The position numbers and the translations under genes were made by a program. The notes under the pieces are model-generated. The model saw only the letters and a program-made list of their open reading frames with translations, searched no databases and had not been told where the DNA came from. A stretch of 53,365 nucleotides of DNA from Haloplasma contractile (lineage in GTDB: Bacteria > Bacillota_I > Bacilli_A > Haloplasmatales > Haloplasmataceae): the NCBI GenBank assembly GCA_016841945.1, contig JAENYC010000025.1, positions 1 through 53,365 on the forward strand. The letters run 5' to 3'. Positions within the stretch are counted from its first letter, which is position 1. The number at the start of each line of letters is the position of its first letter. This document shows positions 38,484 to 46,859 of this stretch, one piece after another.

Positions 38484-39107
38484 TCAAGATTTACTTAATA
38501 TCAATACACCACCACAATAAGATATTTGTTTATATCGATGATTTATCTTCTCTTTATCTAATATCTCTTTTATTTCATCATATACAAGATAAATTTCATC
38601 ATGATCCCATACGTTTTGATATTTCATCCTACATTTTTCTAATTCATCACACGTTAAAAAACTCACATCACCGATTAATATTTTGCCACTTGGTAATAAA
38701 TGATTAAATAGTTCTTTTATGATTTCAATTTTCTTATTGAATGTAAAATGGTGCATTACATAGGTTGATATGATATAATCATATCTTTTATTTTTTAACT
38801 CAATAGGCATTCCTTCATCTATCCGATGTTTATAAAACACACCGTTTTTAACTCTTTCCTTCGCTATTTCTAACATCTTTTGAGAAAAATCAATGCCCGT
38901 AATTTTAACCTCTAATTGACTCAAATAACCAGAAAGTATTCCCGTCCCGATTCCTACATCTAATACATGAGGTTTTCTTTCAATATTCATTTCATTTATA
39001 ATTTCTTTTAAAACCAACCAATATCCTTCAAATGGATAACCCTCTTCTACTTTAACCATCTCATCATATTGACTCGACCATTTATCAAATCCTTTTTCTT
39101 CTAACAT
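38484..39107 (-). CDS. Class I SAM-dependent methyltransferase
   Basis: A 207-residue single-domain methyltransferase with motif I HVLDVGIGTGILSGYL (about 49-64), an acidic residue after strand 2 (ITGIDFSQKML) and YDYIISTYVMHHF. It resembles YrrT-type methyltransferases of unknown substrate in Firmicutes. It has its own AT-rich upstream region with a TAAAAT-like -10; AGGTAAATGT precedes ATG 39107. Substrate unknown. Confidence 0.85.
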   Translation of the reverse strand: MLEEKGFDKWSSQYDEMVKVEEGYPFEGYWLVLKEIINEMNIERKPHVLDVGIGTGILSGYLSQLEVKITGIDFSQKMLEIAKERVKNGVFYKHRIDEGMPIELKNKRYDYIISTYVMHHFTFNKKIEIIKELFNHLLPSGKILIGDVSFLTCDELEKCRMKYQNVWDHDEIYLVYDEIKEILDKEKINHRYKQISYCGGVLILSKS

Positions 39108-39156
39108 ACATTTACCTCATTTCATATTTAATTCTTTTATATTTTAACATAAATAT

Positions 39157-39188
39157 GAAAAAGATACACAAATTTGTGTATCTTTTTC
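39157..39188 (-). terminator. Perfect 32-base palindromic terminator
   Basis: GAAAAAGATACACAAA and its exact complement form a perfect 32-base palindrome. It lies 18 bases past the stop of the 39206 gene and ends in CTTTTTC on both strands. Confidence 0.8.
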
Positions 39189-39205
39189 TATTGGGGTAGA
39201 TGTAT

Positions 39206-39565
39206 CTATTTTTCTATCACAAGTATTTGAGGTAATGCATTTTTAAGATGGTCTATCGATATTTTATTTTCTTGTAATGCTTCTTTTAAACCAATCGTTT
39301 CATCATCACCACATAATTGATAAATATGACTACTGATGACCGGGAGGTAATAGATATGTTTTTCATCTTCATAAATTGGTTCGAGGGCCTCGGCAAAGAA
39401 TTGAACTGAAGTATCTTTATATAAAGTATACTCACCCACTTTACCAATCGCTTTATATTTAGTTTCAATCACCCTATTCATATCAAACTCCAAAGCATTA
39501 CTTATTCGATGGTAACTAAAAAATACCATGGTTCCTAAGACCATTGCGATGATTATTTTTTTCAT
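39206..39565 (-). CDS. Small exported or membrane-anchored protein of unknown function
   Basis: A 119-residue protein with an N-terminal hydrophobic signal/anchor (about 4-20, IIIAMVLGTMVFFSY) and a small extracytoplasmic alpha/beta domain. One cysteine is present. No family recognised. GGAGGTG precedes ATG 39565. Its upstream region carries the same GCAAY-N17-CGTCTAAT motif found before the ECF sigma gene at 42391, so it is a likely member of that sigma factor's regulon, perhaps a cell-envelope stress protein. Confidence 0.75.
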   Translation of the reverse strand: MKKIIIAMVLGTMVFFSYHRISNALEFDMNRVIETKYKAIGKVGEYTLYKDTSVQFFAEALEPIYEDEKHIYYLPVISSHIYQLCGDDETIGLKEALQENKISIDHLKNALPQILVIEK

Positions 39566-39587
39566 TATTTTGCACCTCCATACATCT

Positions 39588-39617
39588 ATTAGACGAATAA
39601 CCCGACATTTTTATTGC
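39588..39617 (-). promoter_or_regulatory. Predicted ECF-sigma promoter of the 39206 gene
   Basis: On the minus strand GCAAT (39617-39613), 17 bases and CGTCTAAT (39595-39588), 22 bases before the start codon. CGTC is typical of Bacillus ECF -10 elements. Confidence 0.55.
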
Positions 39618-39637
39618 GTTATTCTACATTTTTTTAT

Positions 39638-41515
39638 TTAATAACACCAATCATAATAAACTTCTTCATTAAATTCTAAATCTAATGTCTCTAACCATTC
39701 ATAAGTATCTAATCTGTGTGCTTGTATTTTGGCTAAAGAAACGGTATATAATACATCTTCTATATACATTCCTCTATTTATTTGATAACCATATTGGTAA
39801 CCATTTTCTTTATCTTCATCAAAATGGGTAATATCAGTTTGATAAGTAAAACCATTTTCTAAATCAACATGGAACACCTTATATGATTGATGATAATAAT
39901 ACCGATAAGTATTTTCTTCGTATCGATAAGATGTAGATGTAAATGGAAAAGCAAATAATTTTTTATCTTTATTAAACAACAATGCTTTATGATTATAATT
40001 TAATTCCGTATAAGCATATCCCTGATTTCCAAAATCAATGACCTCATTAAAAATTGCCTCTGGATTTTCTGGGTCTTCTACATCAAACATCGTCATTTTT
40101 AACCCTTTAATCACCGTAAATTCTCTACCATTTTCATTTTTAACTTCAGTTTCAAACCCAAACCCAATGATATGGCTATCATCATATGGATGTAAATAGG
40201 TACTATATCCTGATATCTTTAATTCTGATAAAATAATGGGATTTTCTGGGTCTTCTACATTGATCACAAAGAATGGATCGATCTGTCTAAAAGTGACTAA
40301 GTATATCCAATCACCTACAAAACGCGCTGATTGTATTCTTTCCCCTTCAGCAATTCCTTCTATACTAGATAATAATTCAAAGTTCTCATCATATATATAA
40401 AGATTATTTATACTATCATCACTCCACCACATTGCACCACTAGTTGTTGCGATTCTAAAGGTATTTTGATATTCATCCATTGAAAATTGATTATGAACAT
40501 ATCCTTTTACGATGACGTGTTGACTATCTCCAAAGGCATCATCCGTATAATTAATTTTAGTTACAATAGATTTGGTATCTTCTTTTTCCTCTTCTTTCGT
40601 AGTGGTTGTATCTTCGCTATCCGCATCATCTGTATTAACATCATCTAATAAAAAATCAAAGTAATAAACATTTTGCGCAATATAAACATTTTCTAAAGAT
40701 ACATAAACATGATGAGATGAACCAAGGTATGTATATTGAGATAAATCATCTTCAATCTGATTTAAATTAAACTTAGACAACGTGATAAAACTATCTGGGT
40801 ATGTTCCCTCATTATAATGAATATCTCGATAAGAGACTTCATAGTCACTTTCATTAATCTTTAATTTTGGTAATTTAAAAGATTCCAGATGATTCTTATC
40901 ATAACTTATATATTGATTTGTGATGACTAATAATTCATTATTCACCTTACGGGTTGTCACTGTATAACCATCAATCAATATGATATCCTGTGGTGTTTCA
41001 TAATTCTGTTTATCATAAATGATAATTTTTGTTTTAGAACCATAATAATGATAATCGCCATCTTCTTGATAATTATTTTGTCTACCAATGACCACTAAAT
41101 ACTCATCATCAACATAGAGTGAGTTTGGATAGAATCCATTCTCATATGTGATGGTTTCAACAAGCTCCATTTCATCAACCGGATAAGCCTTCGCAATTTG
41201 AACTGAATTTTTTGATGTTAAATATATATAAGTACCATCCGTCTTAACAATATCCGCTTCATCAACACCATTTACTTGAGTATTGGTTTTTGAATAATCC
41301 CGTTTCGGTTGATTGGTTTGGTCCACACTGCTTTCTGGAACACCAATGAAACCATACGACCCACCAACACGTTCTAACAAAGAGATTAAGTCATCTTTAG
41401 ATTCAAAAACAACTTCATCGCCAATCATAGTTTCATTATCAGTATCAATCAATGTACAACTGAATAAACCAAACACGACAAACAAAAACATCAAACTTAA
41501 TAATATTTTTTTCAA
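39638..41515 (-). CDS. Lipoprotein with PF09826-type beta-propeller domain
   Basis: The 625-residue protein starts with TTG 41515 (GGAGG eight bases upstream) and a lipoprotein signal (FGLFSC). The rest matches the secreted beta-propeller family: TNTQVNGVDEADIVKTDGTYIY, GNFYPNS-like blades, GSSHHVYVSLENVYIA and ARFVGDWIYLVTFRQIDPFF. An acidic Asp/Glu/Thr-rich insertion lies near 315. Function of the family is unknown; it has been found near ECF sigma factors. It is third in an operon with the sigma gene and a membrane protein, and has a paralogue at 45107-46810. Confidence 0.85.
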   Translation of the reverse strand: MKKILLSLMFLFVVFGLFSCTLIDTDNETMIGDEVVFESKDDLISLLERVGGSYGFIGVPESSVDQTNQPKRDYSKTNTQVNGVDEADIVKTDGTYIYLTSKNSVQIAKAYPVDEMELVETITYENGFYPNSLYVDDEYLVVIGRQNNYQEDGDYHYYGSKTKIIIYDKQNYETPQDIILIDGYTVTTRKVNNELLVITNQYISYDKNHLESFKLPKLKINESDYEVSYRDIHYNEGTYPDSFITLSKFNLNQIEDDLSQYTYLGSSHHVYVSLENVYIAQNVYYFDFLLDDVNTDDADSEDTTTTKEEEKEDTKSIVTKINYTDDAFGDSQHVIVKGYVHNQFSMDEYQNTFRIATTSGAMWWSDDSINNLYIYDENFELLSSIEGIAEGERIQSARFVGDWIYLVTFRQIDPFFVINVEDPENPIILSELKISGYSTYLHPYDDSHIIGFGFETEVKNENGREFTVIKGLKMTMFDVEDPENPEAIFNEVIDFGNQGYAYTELNYNHKALLFNKDKKLFAFPFTSTSYRYEENTYRYYYHQSYKVFHVDLENGFTYQTDITHFDEDKENGYQYGYQINRGMYIEDVLYTVSLAKIQAHRLDTYEWLETLDLEFNEEVYYDWCY

Positions 41516-41529
41516 ATTTCATTCCTCCT

Positions 41530-41883
41530 TTATGGATTTACTTCACAACTATCACTTGTTGTAGATACTTCATCCTCATTCTGATCAAAATAAGATTCAG
41601 TTTGAGAATTATCCTGTGGACATCTTGATTCTGATAATGGATAATTATCAGGAGTTATCTCCGGATCATCACTTTGATAAAACATATGAATTCCTAAAGC
41701 GAAAATAACCACAAACATTGAAAATACAGTTGTCATTTTCATCCAGTTTCTTTTTACATACATTAGAAATGAATTTTCTTTATGAAAGATATGATTCATC
41801 GTATTTTTTTTCAATTTGTTCGTTACCTTTATATCTTCTAACTGTTCATCTATGATACTTTTTAAATTTTTAAATTCATCCAC
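41530..41883 (-). CDS. Putative anti-sigma factor, single-pass membrane protein
   Basis: About 117 residues: a charged N-terminal cytoplasmic part (about 1-48), one transmembrane helix (about 50-68, TVFSMFVVIFALGIHMF) and an acidic extracytoplasmic tail with two cysteines. No zinc-binding anti-sigma motif (HxxxCxxC) is seen. Position directly after the ECF sigma gene and before a surface propeller lipoprotein makes an anti-sigma role likely, by context only. GTG 41883, eight bases after GAGG, is preferred over GTG 41892 inside the RBS. Confidence 0.65.
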   Translation of the reverse strand: MDEFKNLKSIIDEQLEDIKVTNKLKKNTMNHIFHKENSFLMYVKRNWMKMTTVFSMFVVIFALGIHMFYQSDDPEITPDNYPLSESRCPQDNSQTESYFDQNEDEVSTTSDSCEVNP

Positions 41884-41893
41884 ATTGATCACC

Positions 41894-42391
41894 TCACAAC
41901 CTTTTCTTTAAAAGTTCCCTAGCGCGAGATAACTGACTACTCACTGTACCTGTTGTACTATCTAGAATAGAAGCAATCTCAACGACACTAAATCCTTGAT
42001 AATAATACAAAAGAATGACATCCTTATATTTTTCAGGAAGCATTAATACTTGTTCAAACAATGCTTTTTTTTCCATTTCTTCTTCTACATTATCTTTACT
42101 TTCATGATAAGTATATTTATCAACAACATCATAAAACGATACTTTTTTTAACCAATTATTTTTCAACATATCTTTACTTACATTGATTGCGATTTTTATT
42201 ATCCAAGTCTTTTCACTACTTTCATTTCTGAAAGTATCCCATTTATGATAAACTCTAATAAATACTTCTTGAAAGGCATCTTCAGCTAAATATTTATCTT
42301 TCAAATACATATAAGCTATCCGTAATACATCGTTTCCATAATCTTGAATCAATCGCTCAATTACTTGTTCTAAAGGTAATTGCTTTTTCAA
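41894..42391 (-). CDS. ECF-type RNA polymerase sigma factor
   Basis: The 165-residue protein has sigma region 2 (about 15-80; YMYLKDKYLAEDAFQEVFIRVYHKW) and region 4 (about 110-160; LPEKYKDVILLYYYQGFSVVEIASILDSTTGTVSSQLSRAR). It lacks regions 1 and 3, as ECF sigmas do. The start is TTG 42391 after AAAGGAGTGG. It heads an operon with a membrane partner and a propeller lipoprotein. A motif upstream, shared with the 39206 gene, suggests autoregulation. Confidence 0.93.
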   Translation of the reverse strand: MKKQLPLEQVIERLIQDYGNDVLRIAYMYLKDKYLAEDAFQEVFIRVYHKWDTFRNESSEKTWIIKIAINVSKDMLKNNWLKKVSFYDVVDKYTYHESKDNVEEEMEKKALFEQVLMLPEKYKDVILLYYYQGFSVVEIASILDSTTGTVSSQLSRARELLKKRL

Positions 42392-42410
42392 GATGCCACT
42401 CCTTTCATTA

Positions 42411-42440
42411 ATTAGACGAATCTAATTTGATTTATGTTGC
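42411..42440 (-). promoter_or_regulatory. Predicted autoregulated ECF-sigma promoter
   Basis: On the minus strand GCAAC (42440-42436), 17 bases, then CGTCTAAT (42418-42411), 19 bases before the TTG start. Spacing and -10 are identical to the promoter at 39588-39617. Confidence 0.6.
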
Positions 42441-42609
42441 ACTTATCTTTATTATAATCAAAAAAAACAAAATTTTAAAGAAAGATATACAAAAGTCATA
42501 ACAAAAAGAATATTTGGTCATTTTATAATTAAATAAATTTTTTAATCCGTAGAAAACTTAAATGACATGTAAAACAATTAATCAATATAATAAATAATTA
42601 TTTTGCGTT

Positions 42610-42638
42610 TATGAACTATTTTTCTTTATAAGTTCATA
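42610..42638. promoter_or_regulatory. TetR-type operator 1 of the ABC exporter
   Basis: TATGAACT-N13-AGTTCATA, flanked by TT/AA for further symmetry, lies immediately upstream of the -35 of the ABC exporter promoter. Confidence 0.65.
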
Positions 42639-42643
42639 AATTG

Positions 42644-42672
42644 TTGACACCTCCTCGAAGATATGATAATAT
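42644..42672 (+). promoter_or_regulatory. Promoter of the ABC exporter operon
   Basis: A consensus TTGACA (42644-42649), a 17-base spacer and TAATAT (42667-42672). It is sandwiched between, and its -10 overlaps, the two TATGAACT inverted repeats. Confidence 0.7.
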
Positions 42673-42698
42673 GAACTCAACTTAAGCTTAAGTTCATA
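42670..42698. promoter_or_regulatory. TetR-type operator 2 of the ABC exporter
   Basis: TATGAACT-N13-AGTTCATA again, exactly 60 bases downstream of operator 1, with an inner 16-base palindrome (AACTTAAGCTTAAGTT). It covers the -10/start region. Confidence 0.7.
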
Positions 42699-42723
42699 TT
42701 TTAGAGAAAGAAGATGATTGAAG

Positions 42724-43605
42724 ATGATTCAAATTCAAAATATGTCAAAGATTTATCCAAATAATAAGGGAGTATTTAATGTCAATCTAGAAGTTAAAAA
42801 GGGAGAAGTATTTGGTTTTTTAGGTCCAAATGGAGCAGGAAAAACAACAACAATTCGTCAATTGCTTGGATTTACAAATGCGACAAAAGGAACTTGTTTC
42901 ATCAATGGATTAGATACAAGACAAAACGCTGCTGAGATTCAAAAAACATTAGGTTATTTACCGGGTGAAATCTCTTTTTTTGACCATATGACAGGTTATG
43001 ATTTTTTAAATTTTATTGCTCAAATGAGGGGATTATCTACAACGACAAAAAGAGATAAACTAATCGAATACTTTGAATTAGAATGTGAAAGAAAAATAAA
43101 AAAGATGTCTAAGGGAATGAAACAAAAAGTAGGAATTGTAGCCGCGTTTATGCATAATCCTGAAATTATCATATTAGATGAACCAACGAGTGGATTAGAT
43201 CCATTAATGCAAAAGCGTTTTATCCAACTAGTTAATGAAGAAAAGAAAAAAGGAAAGACAATACTAATGTCTTCACATATTTTCGATGAAATTGACAAAA
43301 CCTGTTCGAGAGCCGCGATTATAAAAGATGGAAAAATAGTCGCAATTGATCACATTCCTACGATGAAACAAAATTTAAGAAAATGTTATCGTATTACGGT
43401 TAAAAATGAAAGAGATGTTAAAAAAATTATCTCTTCTGGTCTAGAAATTGAATTAATTGATGATTTAAAAATACAGATCTACGTAAAAAACCAATTTGAT
43501 TTATTATTCAGCGTATTAAATGATTGTCAAGTAACAAGTTTAGACGCTGCAGAGCAAACGCTTGAACAGATATTCATTAAGTATTATGGAAAGGAGAATA
43601 ATTAA
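42724..43605 (+). CDS. ABC transporter ATP-binding protein (drug/exporter type)
   Basis: The 293-residue protein has Walker A GPNGAGKT (about 36-43), the signature MSKGMKQKVGI, Walker B IIILDEPTSGLDP and the switch histidine MSSHIF, plus a C-terminal extension typical of two-component exporters. It energises the permease encoded two bases downstream. ATG 42724 is used; TTG 42718 is an in-frame alternative and the RBS is weak. The operon promoter is bracketed by two identical operators, and a TetR regulator follows the permease, so induction by a toxic compound is likely. Confidence 0.92.
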   Translation: MIQIQNMSKIYPNNKGVFNVNLEVKKGEVFGFLGPNGAGKTTTIRQLLGFTNATKGTCFINGLDTRQNAAEIQKTLGYLPGEISFFDHMTGYDFLNFIAQMRGLSTTTKRDKLIEYFELECERKIKKMSKGMKQKVGIVAAFMHNPEIIILDEPTSGLDPLMQKRFIQLVNEEKKKGKTILMSSHIFDEIDKTCSRAAIIKDGKIVAIDHIPTMKQNLRKCYRITVKNERDVKKIISSGLEIELIDDLKIQIYVKNQFDLLFSVLNDCQVTSLDAAEQTLEQIFIKYYGKENN

Positions 43606-43606
43606 G

Positions 43607-44407
43607 ATGTCTTGGGTATTATTTAAAGCAAATATTAAATCTAATCGCTTTATCTGGCTATTAATTACAGGAATATTTTGTTTTTACTTCATGACGATCA
43701 TAGGAATGTATGATCCAAAAAGCAGTGAAGATATGAAACAACTTATCGAAATGTTACCACCGGAAATGCTAAACGCTATGGGTTTTACTAATATAGGCTC
43801 AACTTTAGTAAGTTATTTATCGGGTTATATTTATGGTTTTTTGATTTTCCTATTTCCAATGATTATTTCAATAGTAGTGAATCACCGTTTAATAGCCACT
43901 CATGTTGATAAAGGAAGCATGACCTATTTACTGACAACACCAAATTCACGATTCAAAATTTCGATAACACAAATGTTATTTAGTTTATTTTCAATTACAC
44001 TTATGTTTGTGGTTATTTTTCTATTCAGTACCATTGTTACCATTTCTTTATTTCCTGGTGAATTAGAAATAGGTAAATATTTACTATTGAATCTATATGC
44101 CATGAGCACTTTCTATGCGATTAGTGGAATTGGTTTCTTTGGCTCAGCAATCGCAAATGAAAGTAAACAGAGTTTAGGTATTGGAGTAGGAATTCCTGTT
44201 GGATTCATGGTTATTCAAATGATGAGTGGTTCAACTCCAAAAGTTGAATGGTTAAAATATTTAACACTGTACAGCTTATTTGACCCAAATGCAGTTGTCA
44301 ATTCCACTTCATTTGTTTGGATTGGGATGTCTATTCTACTCATTATCTCAGGTGGTTTGTATTCTATTGGAATTTACGTATTTAATAAGAAGGATTTGTA
44401 CATTTAA
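43607..44407 (+). CDS. ABC exporter permease
   Basis: The 266-residue protein starts at ATG 43607 after AAGGAG, one base past the ATPase stop; the frame extends upstream inside that gene but without an RBS. About six hydrophobic segments are visible, with a large loop after the first helix, as in ABC-2 type permeases (MSWVLFKANIKSNRFIWLLI start, YLLTTPNSRFKI loop). It probably exports a drug, peptide or lipid; the substrate is unknown. Confidence 0.87.
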   Translation: MSWVLFKANIKSNRFIWLLITGIFCFYFMTIIGMYDPKSSEDMKQLIEMLPPEMLNAMGFTNIGSTLVSYLSGYIYGFLIFLFPMIISIVVNHRLIATHVDKGSMTYLLTTPNSRFKISITQMLFSLFSITLMFVVIFLFSTIVTISLFPGELEIGKYLLLNLYAMSTFYAISGIGFFGSAIANESKQSLGIGVGIPVGFMVIQMMSGSTPKVEWLKYLTLYSLFDPNAVVNSTSFVWIGMSILLIISGGLYSIGIYVFNKKDLYI

Positions 44408-44412
44408 TATGT

Positions 44413-44455
44413 AAGTGACAAAATCTTTATGATTATTAGATTTTGTCACTTTTAT
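44413..44455 (+). terminator. Terminator after the ABC exporter operon
   Basis: AAGTGACAAAATCT pairs with AGATTTTGTCACTT (14 base pairs) and is followed by TTATTT, six bases after the permease stop. Confidence 0.85.
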
Positions 44456-44484
44456 TTACCATGTTATGAAATATTTGTTATAAT
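44456..44484 (+). promoter_or_regulatory. Promoter of the TetR gene
   Basis: TTACCA (44456-44461), 17 bases, TATAAT (44479-44484), 16 bases before the start codon. No TATGAACT operator is visible here, so the regulator seems to control the exporter rather than itself. Confidence 0.55.
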
Positions 44485-44500
44485 ATGTATAGGTGATACA

Positions 44501-45079
44501 ATGAATGGTTTTGAAAAAAGAAAAGAAATCTTAAAGAAAAATATAAAAGAAGCAGCATTTGCCTTATTCCGTGTTTATGGCATTCAAGGAGTTAAAATGA
44601 CAGATATCGCAAAAAAAGCAGATGTTTCTAAAGTGAGTATCTACAATTTTTTTGGAAGTAAAATGAATCTTGTTAAAAATATTATATTTGACTTCATGGA
44701 CCAAGCATATTTAGAGATGAGAGAAATTATGAATCAAGAATTATCGTTTGATAAAAAATTTAATCAAATATTTAATTTATCTTACCAGTCCTTTGACAAA
44801 CTTCGCGAAGGTGATTCGGATGGTCTTATTAATAATGAATTAATCCAAAATGAAGAAGTGCAAATATTTTTACGTGAATATTCAGAGAAAAAAATCAAAC
44901 CTCTGTTTCGTGAGTTAATATCTCAAGGACAAAGAGAAGGTTCCGTTGATGAAACGTTAGATATTACAACAGTCTTCCTATATATCCAAACGATGCAAAC
45001 TATCCTGAATTCTTCCTTAACAATTAAACAAAGAAATGACCTTGGAAAATTAATCTTTTATGGAATAAGAGGTAAATAA
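44501..45079 (+). CDS. TetR/AcrR-family transcriptional regulator
   Basis: The 192-residue protein starts at ATG 44501, four bases after AGGTGA; the longer frame from 44429 runs through the promoter and terminator and is rejected. The N-terminal helix-turn-helix is MTDIAKKADVSKVSIYNFFG (about 30-49) and the remainder is an all-helical ligand domain. It is the natural candidate to bind the duplicated operator before the ABC exporter genes. Confidence 0.9.
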   Translation: MNGFEKRKEILKKNIKEAAFALFRVYGIQGVKMTDIAKKADVSKVSIYNFFGSKMNLVKNIIFDFMDQAYLEMREIMNQELSFDKKFNQIFNLSYQSFDKLREGDSDGLINNELIQNEEVQIFLREYSEKKIKPLFRELISQGQREGSVDETLDITTVFLYIQTMQTILNSSLTIKQRNDLGKLIFYGIRGK

Positions 45080-45086
45080 TATGAAA

Positions 45087-45108
45087 AGAACAGCTAATTA
45101 GCTGTTCT
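45087..45108. terminator. Bidirectional terminator between TetR and the beta-propeller gene
   Basis: AGAACAGCTAA and TTAGCTGTTCT form a perfect 22-base palindrome overlapping the stop of the propeller gene. On the minus strand it is followed by TTTTCATATT. Confidence 0.75.
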
Positions 45109-46810
45109 ATCTTAAATACACTTCATCTAATAATTTTAAATCATATAAAGCATTCTTCTTTATTAACTTATCAGATACTGTATACAAGGCTTGATCTAAA
45201 ACAAGCCCTTTTTTAATATCATCACTGACATTATTATATTTCCCTTTTTCATAATGACTCACTTTTCCAAGTTTTTTTAAACCTGTTTGATCAATTTTAT
45301 ATAGCGCATAAAACTGTTTATAATAAGAAACTTCTGTTCCTGGTTCATCTATCCAGTATATAATTGGAAAACCTAATATATGATGTTTTCTATCTAATAA
45401 TAATGATTTACAATCATATAAGACGTCTGTATAAGCACTATTATAATCCTTATATAAAATAGTATCTTTAGAAACAATTTTGACTTGATTTGGATTAGAA
45501 ACATCATATAAGGATATTTTTAATCCAGTCGATTGTTTATCTTGATTTAACAATAATCCAAATGCGAGAATATAATTTTCATCATAGGGGACGAAATTTG
45601 TGTTATAGCCTTCAAATTTTATTTCACTGATGATTTTTGGTTTTTTTTCATCTGATAGATCAATTACATAAAAGGGATCAATAATATTAAATGTTTCAAT
45701 ATAGGCTTTATCTTTTATAAATACCGCAGCTTGTATTTCATTTCCTACTGAAAACCCTTCAAGCTTTCCAACGATCTTCATCCTATTATCCAAAATATAA
45801 ATATTATTGCTGTCTTTCATATGATCTTCATCTGATGTTGATGTAGCAATTCGTAAATGACCTTTATATTCATTTAAGGAATATTGATCTAATACATAAC
45901 CTGGTACTTGTTGAAGACCCGATAATCTTAAATCTTTTTGATTTATTTTTATAATAATGGTTTTATTTGAATTCCCTGTTTCTTTTGCATACTTTTCTTC
46001 TGCGATAAAGATATCAGTTGGTGAAAAATAAATTACTTGTCCTAATCCTAAATAACTCATAATTTCTAAATTGTCTTTCTGATTAATATTGGTTTTTATA
46101 ATATTAACATAATTATTAGGATAGGTTTGATTAATATAATAGATTTTATCTATTGGGATATATTTTTCTTCACCATTTTCTGTATAAACGGGTCTTTTCT
46201 CACTTTGTTTCTTATTTTCTATTATTTTTGAAGTGATCACAAATAATTCTTCATCAATCAATCGACTTGTCACGTAAGTTGCATCGATTTGAAAATTTTT
46301 TAATTCTTCGAAATCATCCTTATGATATATATAGGTCCTTGTCTTATTTACTGCTTCACCAACAACCACTAACTTATCCTCAGTGATATATAAAAACATC
46401 GGTTTAAATGGTTGCCCTATATATGTGATTTCATCCCTCACTTTTAAATCATCGATATTGGTTATGACTACCTTACTACTTGATATACTATAGATATAAT
46501 TTTTATCATGAACCACTTGGTTTGGTTCTCTCACCTGTTTATTGATCACCTTATAGGGATTTAAAGTTCTTGTTAATTGCACATCATTTGCGAGCTGATG
46601 ATTACTAAAATCTGACCAAATTTCAGTAATTTGTTGGGGTGATGCTATATTCACATAGGTCACTTTATTTCTTTCATTGTTTATTAAATGAAAAATAGAG
46701 ATCCCAACTAAAGAAAGAAAAAATAAACTAATAATATTTAATTTAATCTTGTTTTTTATGATTAATACGTACAAGATGATGACGATTAATCCTATAACGA
46801 TTCCTTGCAT
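45107..46810 (-). CDS. Membrane-anchored PF09826-type beta-propeller protein
   Basis: A 567-residue paralogue of the lipoprotein at 39638-41515, sharing the blade pattern (SYLGLGQVIYFSPTDIFIAE, AAVFIKDKAYIETFNIIDPF, YNTNFVPYDENYILAFG). Instead of a lipobox it has two N-terminal transmembrane helices (about 2-20 and 28-44). ATG 46810 is seven bases after GAGGTGG; the GTG at 46822 is inside that RBS. It is downstream of prfA and the terminator at 46811-46849, whose 3' arm contains its RBS. Function unknown. Confidence 0.82.
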   Translation of the reverse strand: MQGIVIGLIVIILYVLIIKNKIKLNIISLFFLSLVGISIFHLINNERNKVTYVNIASPQQITEIWSDFSNHQLANDVQLTRTLNPYKVINKQVREPNQVVHDKNYIYSISSSKVVITNIDDLKVRDEITYIGQPFKPMFLYITEDKLVVVGEAVNKTRTYIYHKDDFEELKNFQIDATYVTSRLIDEELFVITSKIIENKKQSEKRPVYTENGEEKYIPIDKIYYINQTYPNNYVNIIKTNINQKDNLEIMSYLGLGQVIYFSPTDIFIAEEKYAKETGNSNKTIIIKINQKDLRLSGLQQVPGYVLDQYSLNEYKGHLRIATSTSDEDHMKDSNNIYILDNRMKIVGKLEGFSVGNEIQAAVFIKDKAYIETFNIIDPFYVIDLSDEKKPKIISEIKFEGYNTNFVPYDENYILAFGLLLNQDKQSTGLKISLYDVSNPNQVKIVSKDTILYKDYNSAYTDVLYDCKSLLLDRKHHILGFPIIYWIDEPGTEVSYYKQFYALYKIDQTGLKKLGKVSHYEKGKYNNVSDDIKKGLVLDQALYTVSDKLIKKNALYDLKLLDEVYLR

Positions 46811-46849
46811 AAAAAAATCCACCTCATTATATTATGAGTGGATTTTTTA
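46811..46849 (-). terminator. Terminator hairpin containing the next gene's ribosome binding site
   Basis: On the minus strand AAAAAATCCAC-TCAT pairs with ATGAGGTGGATTTTTT with one bulged base, then the T-run leads straight into ATG 46810. The GAGGTGG in the 3' arm is the propeller gene's RBS. Confidence 0.75.
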
Positions 46850-46859
46850 GTTACAATAC

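Noticed and set aside
39157-39188. Perfect 32-base palindrome as a regulator binding site
   Set aside because: Position just after a stop codon and T-runs at the ends are better explained by a terminator.
44429-44500. N-terminal extension of the TetR protein
   Set aside because: The extended frame would run through a terminator stem and a consensus -10; ATG 44501 has an RBS and the normal family length.
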